Shown here: positions 17,606-26,929 of the stretch, piece by piece
Layout of the letters: each line of letters opens with the position of its first letter
How positions within the stretch are numbered: the stretch's first letter is position 1
The notes under the pieces: generated by a model
What the model was told of the DNA's origin: nothing
Seen by the model: only the letters and a program-made list of their open reading frames with translations
The model's database searches: none
Position numbers and translations under genes: made by a program
Assembly (NCBI GenBank): GCA_963760965.1
Contig: CAVXEW010000007.1
Location: forward strand, 631,596 to 695,595
Direction of reading: 5' to 3'
Length of the DNA: 64,000 nucleotides
Origin: Pararhizobium_B sp963760965
GTDB lineage: Bacteria > Pseudomonadota > Alphaproteobacteria > Rhizobiales > Rhizobiaceae

Positions 17606-18787
17606 ATGGCGCTTTCCGACAACATCAACGTCTCCATGCGCTATGACGCCCTCGTTGCAGCCGGTCGCATCGAGGACGATCCCGAGCAGAGGCGGCTCGC
17701 CGGCAAGCTCGACGACCTGCTCGAGGCGGTGCGCAACAAGCGGGTCGCCACCAAGTCGAGCGCTCTCGGCTGGCTCTTCGCCAGGAAGTCGCCGAAGCCC
17801 GAACCGATCCGCAGCCTCTACGTCCACGGGCAGGTGGGTCGAGGCAAGACGATGCTGATGGACGTCTTCTTCGACCTCGTTCCGGCCCGGCGAAAGCGCC
17901 GGGCCCATTTCAACGATTTCATGGCGGACGTGCACGAGCGCATCCACGCCTATCGCCAGAAGGTCGCGGCCGGCGAGGTGGAGGATGCAGACCCGATCCC
18001 GCCTGTCGCCGCCGACCTCGTCGACCTCGCCTGGGTCCTCTGCTTCGACGAGTTCTCGGTGACGGACATCACCGACGCCATGATCCTTTCGCGCCTGTTT
18101 TCCGAGCTGTTCCGGCGCGGCTGCGTTCTCGTGGCGACGTCCAACGTCTCCCCCGACGATCTTTACCGCGACGGGCTGAACCGCGGTCTCTTCCTCCCTT
18201 TCGTGGAATTGCTGAAGCGGCGCGCCGACATTTTCAACCTCGATGCCCGCACCGACTACCGGCTGGAAAAGATCTCGCGCCTGCCGGTCTACCTCTCCCC
18301 GCTCGGCAGCGATGCCGATGCGGCCATGGACGAGGCATGGCGAAGTGTCACCGGCGGCAAGCCGGTCGCAGCCGACCGGCTGACGATCAAGGGCCACCAC
18401 GTCGACGTTCCCCGGGCCGGCGCCGGGGCTGCCCGCTTCACCTTCGCCGAACTCTGCGCGCGCCCGCTCGGCGCGTCGGACTACATCGCCCTCGCCGCCC
18501 GCTACCATACGATCTTCATCGACGGCGTGCCGAAGCTGACCGGACGGAGCCGCAACGAGGCCAAGCGCTTCATCACGCTGATCGACACGCTCTACGACCA
18601 CGCGGTGCGGCTTTTCGTCTCCGCCGATGCGGCGCCCGGGGACCTGATGCAGGAAAGGACGGGTACGGAGGCCTTCGAGTTCGACCGTGCCGCCTCCCGC
18701 CTGTTCGAGATGCAAAGCCGGGACTATCTCGACGCATCAAAGGCCGCAAGCGCTTCCGGAGAGCGTTCCGGACGGGCCACACTTTGA
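17606..18787 (+). CDS. zapE: cell division protein ZapE (AFG1-like ATPase)
   Basis: This 393-residue ATPase has Walker A (GQVGRGKTML), then RRAHFNDFMADVHERIH, and Walker B (LCFDEFSVTD). It continues with the family ATSNVSPDDLYRDGLNR and LFLPFVELLK segments. ZapE acts on the FtsZ ring under stress in Enterobacteria; its mitochondrial relative AFG1 works in protein quality control. In Rhizobiales it usually precedes mdh, as here. The start is uncertain; MRYDALVAAG, ten codons later, is also possible. Confidence 0.9.
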   Translation: MALSDNINVSMRYDALVAAGRIEDDPEQRRLAGKLDDLLEAVRNKRVATKSSALGWLFARKSPKPEPIRSLYVHGQVGRGKTMLMDVFFDLVPARRKRRAHFNDFMADVHERIHAYRQKVAAGEVEDADPIPPVAADLVDLAWVLCFDEFSVTDITDAMILSRLFSELFRRGCVLVATSNVSPDDLYRDGLNRGLFLPFVELLKRRADIFNLDARTDYRLEKISRLPVYLSPLGSDADAAMDEAWRSVTGGKPVAADRLTIKGHHVDVPRAGAGAARFTFAELCARPLGASDYIALAARYHTIFIDGVPKLTGRSRNEAKRFITLIDTLYDHAVRLFVSADAAPGDLMQERTGTEAFEFDRAASRLFEMQSRDYLDASKAASASGERSGRATL

Positions 18788-18799
18788 CGTTTACGTAAG
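18784..18799. promoter_or_regulatory. TTGACGT-TT-ACGTAAG palindrome, MerR/LiuR-like operator
   Basis: TT-g-ACGT and ACGT-a-A are arranged as an inverted repeat around TT, overlapping the zapE stop and lying about 150 bases before mdh. The shape matches the motif described for LiuR-type MerR regulators of branched-chain amino-acid and fatty-acid degradation. TTGACG could also be the -35 box of the mdh promoter. Regulatory use is inferred. Confidence 0.4.
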
Positions 18800-18946
18800 A
18801 GACTATAAATCTAACCGTTTGAAATCGCAGACCAACAAAGTTTGGGTTGCCATTTGGCGCCAAGCGGTCTATCGGGACCGCGTCGCCGGCTCTCCGGCCT
18901 CGAAGTGAACGCAATGCCCGACGTGATCGAAATGAAGGACAGCTGA

Positions 18947-19909
18947 ATGGCGCGCAGCAGGCTCGCACTGATCGGCTCGGGAATGATCGGCGGAACGCTC
19001 GCCCACCTCGCCGCGCTCAAGGATCTGGGCGACGTAGTGATGTTCGACATCGCCGACGGCGTTCCGCAGGGCAAGGCTCTTGACCTCGCCCAGGCCGGTG
19101 CCGTGGAGGGCTTCGACGCCCAGCTGGCAGGTGCCGGAAGCTACACTGCGATCGAAGGTGCGGACGTGTGCGTCGTCACGGCGGGCGTTCCCCGCAAGCC
19201 TGGCATGAGCCGGGACGACCTCCTGGAGATCAACCTGAAGGTAATGGAGCAGGTCGGCGCCGGGATACGGAAGTACGCCCCGAACGCTTTCGTCATCTGC
19301 ATCACCAACCCGCTGGATGCCATGGTCTGGGCGCTGCAGAAATTCTCCGGGCTGCCAAGGAACAAGGTCGTCGGAATGGCCGGCGTGCTGGATTCGGCGC
19401 GTTTCCGCACATTCCTCGCAGAGGAATTCGGCGTGTCCGTCGAGGACGTCACCGCCTTCGTGCTGGGCGGGCACGGCGACAGCATGGTGCCCCTGCCGCG
19501 CTATTCCACCGTCGCCGGCATTCCGCTGCCCGATCTCGTCAGGATGGGATGGACGACGAAGGAACGCCTCGACGCCATCATCGAGCGCACCCGCAACGGC
19601 GGGGCCGAGATCGTCGGCCTGCTGAAGACGGGCTCGGCCTATTACGCGCCGGCCGCCTCGGCGATCGCGATGGCGGAGGCCTATCTGAAGGACAGGAAGC
19701 GGGTGCTGCCTTGCGCCGCATATCTCGACGGCCAGTACGGTGTTAGCGACCTCTATGCCGGCGTACCCGTCGTCATCGGCGCCGGCGGCGTCGAACGCGT
19801 GATCGAGATCGATTTGAACAAGACGGAACGCAAAGCCTTTGATGGCTCCGTGGAGGCCGTGGTCGCCCTTTGCCGAGCCTGCAAGGAAATCGCCCCCTCC
19901 CTGCAGTAG
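18947..19909 (+). CDS. mdh: malate dehydrogenase
   Basis: This 320-residue NAD-dependent enzyme interconverts malate and oxaloacetate. It has the Rossmann GSGMIGGTLAH, a substrate loop with VTAGVPRKPGMSRDDLL, and the catalytic-histidine segment LGGHGDSMVPLPRYS. It is of the lactate-dehydrogenase-like MDH type normal for alphaproteobacteria. It heads the mdh-sucCDAB-lpd run, with sucC starting 45 bases after its stop. Confidence 0.97.
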   Translation: MARSRLALIGSGMIGGTLAHLAALKDLGDVVMFDIADGVPQGKALDLAQAGAVEGFDAQLAGAGSYTAIEGADVCVVTAGVPRKPGMSRDDLLEINLKVMEQVGAGIRKYAPNAFVICITNPLDAMVWALQKFSGLPRNKVVGMAGVLDSARFRTFLAEEFGVSVEDVTAFVLGGHGDSMVPLPRYSTVAGIPLPDLVRMGWTTKERLDAIIERTRNGGAEIVGLLKTGSAYYAPAASAIAMAEAYLKDRKRVLPCAAYLDGQYGVSDLYAGVPVVIGAGGVERVIEIDLNKTERKAFDGSVEAVVALCRACKEIAPSLQ

Positions 19910-19954
19910 GTGCCCTTCGAGGATGCTCTCGGCGCCATAACAGGAAAGTCCCCC

Positions 19955-21151
19955 ATGAACATACACGAATATCAGGCAAAGGCGCTTCTGAAGACCTTCG
20001 GCGCGCCTGTCGCGGACGGCGTTCCGATCTTTTCGGCCGACGAGGCCGCGGCCGCCGCCGGCAAGCTGCCCGGCCCGCTCTATGTGGTCAAGAGCCAGAT
20101 CCACGCCGGAGGCCGCGGCAAGGGCAAGTTCAAGGAGCTTGGCCCGGATGCCAAGGGCGGCGTGCGCCTCTCCCGGTCGGTGGACGAAGTCGTCGCCAAC
20201 GCCAGGGAAATGCTCGGCCACACGCTCGTGACCAAGCAGACCGGCCCGCACGGCAAGCAGGTCAACCGCCTCTACATCGAGGACGGCGCCGACATCGACC
20301 GCGAGCTCTATCTCTCGATCCTCGTCGATCGCACCGTCGGCCGCCCGGCCTTCGTCGTCTCGACGGAGGGCGGGATGGACATCGAGACCGTCGCCGCCGA
20401 GACGCCGGAAAAGATCCTGACGCTCGCTGTCGATCCGTCGGCGGGCGTGACGCAGGCCGACGTCGGGAAGCTCTCGGATGCGCTGAAGCTCGAGGGCGCG
20501 GCCCGCGACGACGCCTCAAGCCTCTTCCCCGCGCTTTACTCCGCCTTCGTCGACAAGGACATGAGCCTGCTCGAGATCAACCCGCTGATCGTCATGACCG
20601 ACGGCCATCTGCGCGTCCTCGACGCCAAGGTGTCCTTCGACAACAACGCCCTCTTCCGCCACCCGGACATCGTCGAGCTTCGCGACAAGACGGAAGAAGA
20701 CGAGAAGGAGATCGAGGCGTCGAAATACGACCTCGCCTATGTGGCCCTCGACGGCAACATTGGCTGCATGGTCAACGGCGCGGGTCTCGCCATGGCGACG
20801 ATGGACATCATCAAGCTCTACGGCGCCGAACCCGCCAACTTCCTCGACGTCGGCGGCGGAGCGTCCAGGGAGAAGGTCACTGCGGCCTTCAAGATCATCA
20901 CCGCCGACCCGAACGTGAAGGGCATTCTCGTCAACATATTCGGAGGCATCATGCGCTGCGACGTCATCGCCGAGGGCGTGATCGCTGCCGTGAAGGAAGT
21001 CGGCCTCAAGGTGCCTCTCGTCGTCCGCCTCGAAGGCACGAACGTCGAGCTTGGCAAGAAAATCATCAACGAAAGCGGCCTCAACGTCATTTCGGCAGAC
21101 GATCTGGACGACGCCGCCAAGAAAATCGTCGCAGCGGTCAAGGGGGCCTGA
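19955..21151 (+). CDS. sucC: succinyl-CoA synthetase beta subunit (ADP-forming)
   Basis: The 398-residue subunit starts MNIHEYQAKALLKTFGAPV, the standard SucC opening with ATP-grasp fold. It contains SQIHAGGRGKGKFKE for nucleotide binding and the C-terminal LDVGGGASREKV and NIFGGIMRCDVIAEG segments. With SucD it makes ATP from succinyl-CoA. Internal ATG 19955 is chosen because the family begins exactly there; the frame opens slightly upstream. sucD follows after 3 bases. Confidence 0.97.
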   Translation: MNIHEYQAKALLKTFGAPVADGVPIFSADEAAAAAGKLPGPLYVVKSQIHAGGRGKGKFKELGPDAKGGVRLSRSVDEVVANAREMLGHTLVTKQTGPHGKQVNRLYIEDGADIDRELYLSILVDRTVGRPAFVVSTEGGMDIETVAAETPEKILTLAVDPSAGVTQADVGKLSDALKLEGAARDDASSLFPALYSAFVDKDMSLLEINPLIVMTDGHLRVLDAKVSFDNNALFRHPDIVELRDKTEEDEKEIEASKYDLAYVALDGNIGCMVNGAGLAMATMDIIKLYGAEPANFLDVGGGASREKVTAAFKIITADPNVKGILVNIFGGIMRCDVIAEGVIAAVKEVGLKVPLVVRLEGTNVELGKKIINESGLNVISADDLDDAAKKIVAAVKGA

Positions 21152-21154
21152 TCC

Positions 21155-22066
21155 ATGTCCATCCTCGTCGACAGGAACACCAGGGTCCTCGTGCAGGGCC
21201 TCACCGGCAAGACCGGCACCTTCCACACCGAGCAGGCACTCGCCTACTACGGCACCAGGATGGTCGGCGGCACCCACCCCAGGAAGGGTGGCGAGAAGTG
21301 GCAGGGCAACGTCGACGGAGAGACGGTCGAACTGCCGATCTTCGCCTCCGTGGCCGAGGGCCGGGAGAAGACCGGGGCGAACGCCTCCGTCATCTACGTG
21401 CCGCCGGCGGGCGCCGCAGCCGCGATCCTCGAGGCGATCGAAGCGGAGATACCGCTGATCGTCTGCATCACCGAGGGCATACCGGTCGCCGACATGGTGA
21501 AGGTCAAGGCACGGCTCGAGAAGTCGAACTCCCGCCTGATCGGGCCCAACTGCCCGGGCGTTCTGACGCCGGAAGAATGCAAGATCGGCATCATGCCCGG
21601 AAACATCTTCAAGAAGGGCTCGGTCGGCATTCTGTCGCGCTCCGGAACCCTTACGTATGAGGCCGTGTTCCAGACATCGAACGAGGGCCTCGGCCAGACG
21701 ACCGCCGTCGGCATCGGCGGCGACCCTGTCAAGGGCACGGAGTTCATCGAGGTGCTCGAGATGTTCCTCGCCGACGACGAAACGAAGTCGATCGTGATGA
21801 TCGGCGAGATCGGCGGCTCGGCCGAGGAGGACGCGGCACAGTTCCTCATCGACGAGGCGAAGAAGGGACGTTCCAAGCCCGCGGTCGGCTTCATCGCCGG
21901 GCGCACGGCGCCCCCCGGCCGCACCATGGGGCACGCAGGCGCCGTCATCTCCGGCGGCAAGGGCGGCGCGGAGGACAAGATCGCGGCCATGGAGGCGGCG
22001 GGGATCAGGGTCTCGCCGTCGCCGGCGCAGCTTGGCCGCACGCTCTCCGGCTTGCTGAAGGGCTGA
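21155..22066 (+). CDS. sucD: succinyl-CoA synthetase alpha subunit
   Basis: This 303-residue CoA-binding subunit has VLVQGLTGKTGTFHTEQ near the N-terminus, the GPNCPGVLTPEECKIGIMPG loop, and GRTMGHAGAVISGGKG, whose His carries the phosphate intermediate. Length is slightly above the E. coli enzyme and normal for Rhizobiales. It is cotranscribed with sucC and followed by a hairpin at 22070, which may lower expression of the downstream genes. Confidence 0.97.
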   Translation: MSILVDRNTRVLVQGLTGKTGTFHTEQALAYYGTRMVGGTHPRKGGEKWQGNVDGETVELPIFASVAEGREKTGANASVIYVPPAGAAAAILEAIEAEIPLIVCITEGIPVADMVKVKARLEKSNSRLIGPNCPGVLTPEECKIGIMPGNIFKKGSVGILSRSGTLTYEAVFQTSNEGLGQTTAVGIGGDPVKGTEFIEVLEMFLADDETKSIVMIGEIGGSAEEDAAQFLIDEAKKGRSKPAVGFIAGRTAPPGRTMGHAGAVISGGKGGAEDKIAAMEAAGIRVSPSPAQLGRTLSGLLKG

Positions 22067-22069
22067 GAC

Positions 22070-22101
22070 GGTGAACGGGCGGAAACGCCCGTTTACCTTT
22101 T
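22070..22101 (+). terminator. intrinsic terminator-like hairpin between sucD and sucA
   Basis: GGTGAACGGGCG, a GAAA loop and CGCCCGTTTACC form a 12-pair stem with one G-T pair, followed by TTTT. It could separate mdh-sucCD from sucAB-lpd or attenuate read-through. Confidence 0.7.
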
Positions 22102-22230
22102 GAGGGTAGGGTGCGGCGGTTTCGCCGCGCCGGAACATGCACACCGGCCAAGGGGCCAGATGAAACGTTCCGGACCGGGGACTTCCGGATAAGGACAGGA
22201 GGCGGGGCCGAGAGCCTCGCGAGCGACGAG

Positions 22231-25221
22231 ATGGCACGCCAAGACGCCAACGACATTTTCCAGCAGACATCCTTCCTCTACGGCTCCAACGCCAGCTACA
22301 TCGAGGATATGTACGCCCGATACGAGGACGACCCGGCTTCCGTGCCCGACGAGTGGCGGTCCTTCTTCGGCTCCCTCCAGGAGGAGGCCGAGGACGTCCG
22401 CAAGGCTGCAAGGGGCGCATCCTGGAAGAACCCCGACTGGCCGGTCAAGGCGAACGGCGAGCTGATCTCCGCCCTCGACGGCGACTGGGGAACCGTCGAG
22501 AAGCATATGGAGGCCAAGCTCAAGACCAGGGCCGCCAACGGTCAGGCCGCCCCGGCAGCGCCAGGCGTGGACGTCATGCAGCAGACGCGCGACTCCGTGC
22601 GCGCCATCATGATGATCCGGGCCTACCGCATGCGCGGCCACCTGCATGCCAAGCTCGACCCCCTCGGCATTGCCGAGCCGAAGGAAGACTACAACGAGCT
22701 CGATCCCGAGACCTACGGCTTCACCCGGGCCGACTACGACCGGAAGATCTTCCTCGACAACGTGCTCGGCCTCGAATGGGCGACGATCCCCGAGATGCTC
22801 GAGATCCTCGAGCGCACCTATTGCTCGACCATCGGCGTCGAGTTCATGCACATCTCCGATCCGGAGGAGAAGGCCTGGATCCAGCAGCGCATCGAAGGGC
22901 CGGACAAGGGCATCGACTTCACGCAGAGGGGCAAGATCGCCATCCTGCAGAAGCTGATCGAGGCGGAAGGCTTCGAGCAGTTCATCGACGTCAAGTACAA
23001 GGGAACCAAGCGCTTCGGCCTCGACGGAGCGGAATCCGTGATCCCGGCGCTCGAGCAGATCATCAAGCGCGGCGGCGCGATCGGGCTGAAGGAAATCGTC
23101 CTGGGCATGGCCCACCGGGGTCGGCTGAACGTGCTTTCCCAGGTCATGCAGAAGCCGCACCGTGCGATCTTCCATGAGTTCAAGGGCGGCTCGTTCACTC
23201 CCGACGAGGTCGAGGGCTCGGGCGACGTCAAGTACCACCTCGGCGCCTCGTCGGACCGGGAGTTCGACGGCAACAAGGTGCACCTGTCGCTGACGGCGAA
23301 CCCCTCGCATCTCGAGATCGTCAACCCGGTGGTGATGGGCAAGGCACGCGCCAAGCAGGACCTGCTCGCCGGCAAGCCGCGCGAAGAGGTCGTGCCCCTC
23401 GAGAAGCGCGCCCAGGTGCTGCCGCTCCTGATCCACGGCGACGCCGCCTTTGCCGGCCAGGGCGTCGTCGCCGAGTGCCTCGGCCTGTCCGGGCTGCGCG
23501 GCCACCGGGTCGGCGGCACGCTGCACTTCATCGTCAACAACCAGATCGGCTTCACCACCAACCCGAGATATTCCCGCTCGTCTCCCTACCCCTCCGACGT
23601 CGCCAAGATGATCGAGGCCCCGATCTTCCACGTCAACGGCGACGATCCCGAAGCGGTCGTCTATGCCGCCAAGGTGGCGATCGAGTTCCGGATGAAATTC
23701 CACAAGCCGGTCGTCATCGACATGTTCTGCTACCGTCGCTTCGGCCACAACGAGGGCGACGAGCCGGCATTCACCCAGCCGATCATGTACAAGAAGATCC
23801 GCACCCAGCAGACGACCTTGCAGATCTACGCGGACAAGCTCGTCGAGGAAGGACTCGTCCGCAAGGGCGACGTCGAGCAGATGAAGTCCGAGTGGCGCTC
23901 CCGCCTCGACGAGGAATTCGACCTCGGCAGCTCTTACAAGCCGAACAAGGCCGACTGGCTCGACGGCGTGTGGTCGGGAATGCGCGTCGCCGACAACCAG
24001 GACGAACAGCGCCGCGGCAAGACCTCGGTGCCGATGAAGACGCTGAAGGAGATGGGCCGGAAGCTTTCCGACATCCCGGAAGGCTTCGATGCCCACCGCA
24101 CGATCCAGCGCTTCATGGAAAACCGCAGGAAGATGATCGACACCGGCGAGGGCATCGACTGGGCGACGGCCGAGGCGCTTGCCTTCGGCTCGCTGCTCCT
24201 CGACGGGCATCCGGTCCGCCTCTCCGGCCAGGACGTCGAGCGCGGCACGTTCTCGCAGCGCCATTCCGTGCTGTACGACCAGGAGACCGAGGATCGCCTG
24301 ATCCCGCTCAACAATCTCGGCAAGGGCCAGCAGCTTTACGAAGTCATCAACTCGATGCTCTCGGAAGAGGCGGTGCTCGGCTTCGAGTACGGCTACTCTC
24401 TCGCGGAGCCGAACGCCCTGACCCTGTGGGAAGCGCAGTTCGGCGACTTCGCCAACGGCGCTCAGGTGGTCTTCGACCAGTTCATCTCCTCCGGCGAGCG
24501 CAAGTGGCTTCGCATGTCCGGCCTCGTCTGCCTGCTTCCGCACGGCTACGAGGGCCAGGGACCGGAGCACTCCTCCGCGCGGCTGGAGCGCTATCTGCAG
24601 CTTTGCGCCGAGGACAACATGCAGGTCGCGAACTGCTCGACCCCCTCGAACTACTTCCACATCCTTCGCCGCCAGATGAAGCGCGACTTCCGCAAGCCGC
24701 TGATCCTGATGACGCCGAAATCGCTGCTGCGTCACAAGCGGGCGGTCTCGACGCTCTCGGAAATGGCGGGAGACACCTCCTTCCACCGCCTGCTCTGGGA
24801 CGATGCCGAGGTGCTGAAGGACCAGCCGATCAAGCTCCAGAAGGATTCGAAGATCCGCCGCGTCGTCATGTGCACCGGCAAGGTCTACTACGACCTCTAC
24901 GAGGAGCGCGAAGCCCGCGGGATCGACGACATCTACATCCTGCGTCTCGAGCAGCTCTACCCGTTCCCCGCCAAGGCGCTGATCAACGAGCTGTCGCGCT
25001 TCCGCGGCGCCGAGATGGTCTGGTGCCAGGAAGAGCCGAAGAACATGGGTGCCTGGGCCTTCATCGATCCCTATCTGGAATGGGTGCTCGCCCACATCGA
25101 CGCCAAGTACCAGCGCGTGCGCTACACCGGCCGCCCGGCGGCCGCCTCGCCGGCGACGGGCCTGATGTCGAAGCACAAGGCACAGCTCGAATCCTTCCTC
25201 GAAGACGCGCTCGGCGGCTGA
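22231..25221 (+). CDS. sucA: 2-oxoglutarate dehydrogenase E1 component
   Basis: The 996-residue thiamine-diphosphate enzyme decarboxylates 2-oxoglutarate and transfers the succinyl group to the E2 lipoyl arm. It opens with the E2-binding N-terminus (MARQDANDIFQQTSFLYGSN). The ThDP region holds HGDAAFAGQGVVAECL and NNQIGFTTNPRYSRSS, and the C-terminal part has SLVCLLPHGYEGQGPEHSSAR-type sequence. It is full length and uninterrupted. ATG 22231 matches the family start. sucB begins 58 bases later. Confidence 0.97.
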   Translation: MARQDANDIFQQTSFLYGSNASYIEDMYARYEDDPASVPDEWRSFFGSLQEEAEDVRKAARGASWKNPDWPVKANGELISALDGDWGTVEKHMEAKLKTRAANGQAAPAAPGVDVMQQTRDSVRAIMMIRAYRMRGHLHAKLDPLGIAEPKEDYNELDPETYGFTRADYDRKIFLDNVLGLEWATIPEMLEILERTYCSTIGVEFMHISDPEEKAWIQQRIEGPDKGIDFTQRGKIAILQKLIEAEGFEQFIDVKYKGTKRFGLDGAESVIPALEQIIKRGGAIGLKEIVLGMAHRGRLNVLSQVMQKPHRAIFHEFKGGSFTPDEVEGSGDVKYHLGASSDREFDGNKVHLSLTANPSHLEIVNPVVMGKARAKQDLLAGKPREEVVPLEKRAQVLPLLIHGDAAFAGQGVVAECLGLSGLRGHRVGGTLHFIVNNQIGFTTNPRYSRSSPYPSDVAKMIEAPIFHVNGDDPEAVVYAAKVAIEFRMKFHKPVVIDMFCYRRFGHNEGDEPAFTQPIMYKKIRTQQTTLQIYADKLVEEGLVRKGDVEQMKSEWRSRLDEEFDLGSSYKPNKADWLDGVWSGMRVADNQDEQRRGKTSVPMKTLKEMGRKLSDIPEGFDAHRTIQRFMENRRKMIDTGEGIDWATAEALAFGSLLLDGHPVRLSGQDVERGTFSQRHSVLYDQETEDRLIPLNNLGKGQQLYEVINSMLSEEAVLGFEYGYSLAEPNALTLWEAQFGDFANGAQVVFDQFISSGERKWLRMSGLVCLLPHGYEGQGPEHSSARLERYLQLCAEDNMQVANCSTPSNYFHILRRQMKRDFRKPLILMTPKSLLRHKRAVSTLSEMAGDTSFHRLLWDDAEVLKDQPIKLQKDSKIRRVVMCTGKVYYDLYEEREARGIDDIYILRLEQLYPFPAKALINELSRFRGAEMVWCQEEPKNMGAWAFIDPYLEWVLAHIDAKYQRVRYTGRPAAASPATGLMSKHKAQLESFLEDALGG

Positions 25222-25279
25222 ACCGGCGCATCTCGCCCCTAGCAACGGGCAGTCTGCTCAAGCCACCAAGGACATTACA

Positions 25280-26817
25280 ATGGCAACAGAAATTCGCGTT
25301 CCAACCCTCGGCGAATCGGTCACCGAAGCGACCATCGGCACCTGGCTGAAGAAGGCCGGGGACACGGTCGCGGTCGACGAGCCCCTGGTGGAACTGGAGA
25401 CCGACAAGGTCACGCTGGAAGTGCCCGCCCCCGCCGCCGGCGTCCTTTCCGAAATCCTCGCGAAGGAAGGCGAGACCGTCGAGGTCAACGCGCTCCTCGG
25501 CCAGATCGAGGCCGGCGACGGCGCGGCTTCCGGCAAGTCCGGCCGGTGCAGGCGGGCAAGGCTCCCCGTCGGAGAAGAAGAAGGAGGAGGCAGCCCCTGC
25601 CGGCTCCTCTGGCAAGCTCGTCGACGTTCCTGTTCCCGCAGCCGGGGAATCCGTCACCCAGGCCACGGTCGGCGAGATATTCAAGAAGGTCGGAGACGCC
25701 GTGCCGCACCGACGAATCCCTGCTCGAACTGGAGACCGACAAGGCCGCCCAGGAGATACCCTCGCCGGTGACCGGCGTGGTCCGCGAGCTGCTGGTCAAG
25801 GAGGGCGACGACGTCGAGGTCGGCGCGCTGCTCCTGCGCATCGAGGAAGGCGGCGAGGCCAAATCGGAGAAGCCCGCCGCCGAAGCGACGGCCGGCAAGA
25901 GCGAGCAGCCCCCGAAATCGGGCTCGGCCATGCCCGCTGCGCCTTCCGCCCGGAAGATGATGGCCGAACACGATGTCGCGCCCGAGCAGGTCAACGGCTC
26001 AGGCAAGCGCGGCCAGGTGCTGAAGGGCGACGTGCTCTCCGCTCTGACGCGGTCCGCTCCCTCGGCGCCGAACGAGACGCCGAAGGTCGCCCGCGCGCCG
26101 TCCGGAGAAGAGGACGCCGCGCGCGAGGAACGGGTGAAGATGACGCGCCTGCGCCAGACCATCGCGCGGCGCCTGAAGGACGCCCAGAACACCGCCGCCA
26201 TGCTGACCACCTACAACGAGGTCGACATGAAGCCGGTGATGGACCTGCGCACGAAATACAAGGAGCTCTTCGAGAAGAAGCACGGCGTCAAGCTCGGCTT
26301 CATGGGCTTCTTCACCAAGGCCGTCTGCCACGCTTTGAAGGAGGTTCCGGCCGTCAACGCCGAGATCGACGGCACCGACATCATCTACAAGAACTTCTGC
26401 CATATCGGCGTCGCCGTCGGCACCGACAAGGGCCTCGTCGTCCCGGTCGTGCGCGATGCCGACCAGATGTCCATCGCCGAGATCGAGAAGGAGATCGCGC
26501 GCCTTGGCCGCGCGGCCCGCGACGGACAGCTCGCCATGGCCGACATGCAGGGCGGGACCTTCACCATCTCCAACGGTGGCGTTTACGGCTCGCTGATGTC
26601 CTCGCCGATCCTCAACGCGCCGCAATCCGGCATCCTCGGCATGCACAAGATCCAGGAGCGCCCGGTCGCCATCGGCGGCCAGGTCGTCATCCGTCCGATG
26701 ATGTATCTCGCCGTCTCCTACGACCATCGCATTGTCGACGGCAAGGAGGCGGTGACCTTCCTCGTTCGCGTCAAGGAGACGCTCGAGGATCCGGAGAGGC
26801 TCGTGCTGGATCTCTAG
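25280..26817 (+). CDS. sucB: 2-oxoglutarate dehydrogenase E2 with two lipoyl domains; two +1 frameshifts
   Basis: Read across three frames, the gene encodes about 511 residues. Lipoyl domain 1 is at residues 1-79 (lysine in ETDKVTLEV), then a linker, lipoyl domain 2 (ETDKAAQEI), and a peripheral-subunit-binding domain (APSARKMMAEHDVAPEQV). The catalytic succinyltransferase domain ends with YDHRIVDGKEA. An extra C near 25543 and another at 25704 shift the frame; removing both restores continuity. Both flanking parts are well conserved, so sequencing error is more likely than loss. One lipoyl domain is the usual number in alphaproteobacterial SucB. Confidence 0.88.
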
Positions 26818-26929
26818 CTCACGGACGGAGAGCGCTCTCCCCGACATTCGACGAACGGAAGGTCCGGACCGCCGGCCCGGGCCCTTCCGAACCAAGGCGC
26901 GCAGACGCCGGCAAGAAGAGGGACACGTC

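Noticed and set aside
20516..22420. A 634-codon minus-strand frame opposite sucC/sucD
   Set aside because: Antisense shadow of two well-defined genes, with low-complexity composition.
22093..25245. A 1050-codon open frame on the minus strand opposite sucA
   Set aside because: It mirrors sucA codon by codon (GC-rich third-position effect), is rich in Arg, Asp, Val and His, and resembles no family. sucA is unambiguous.
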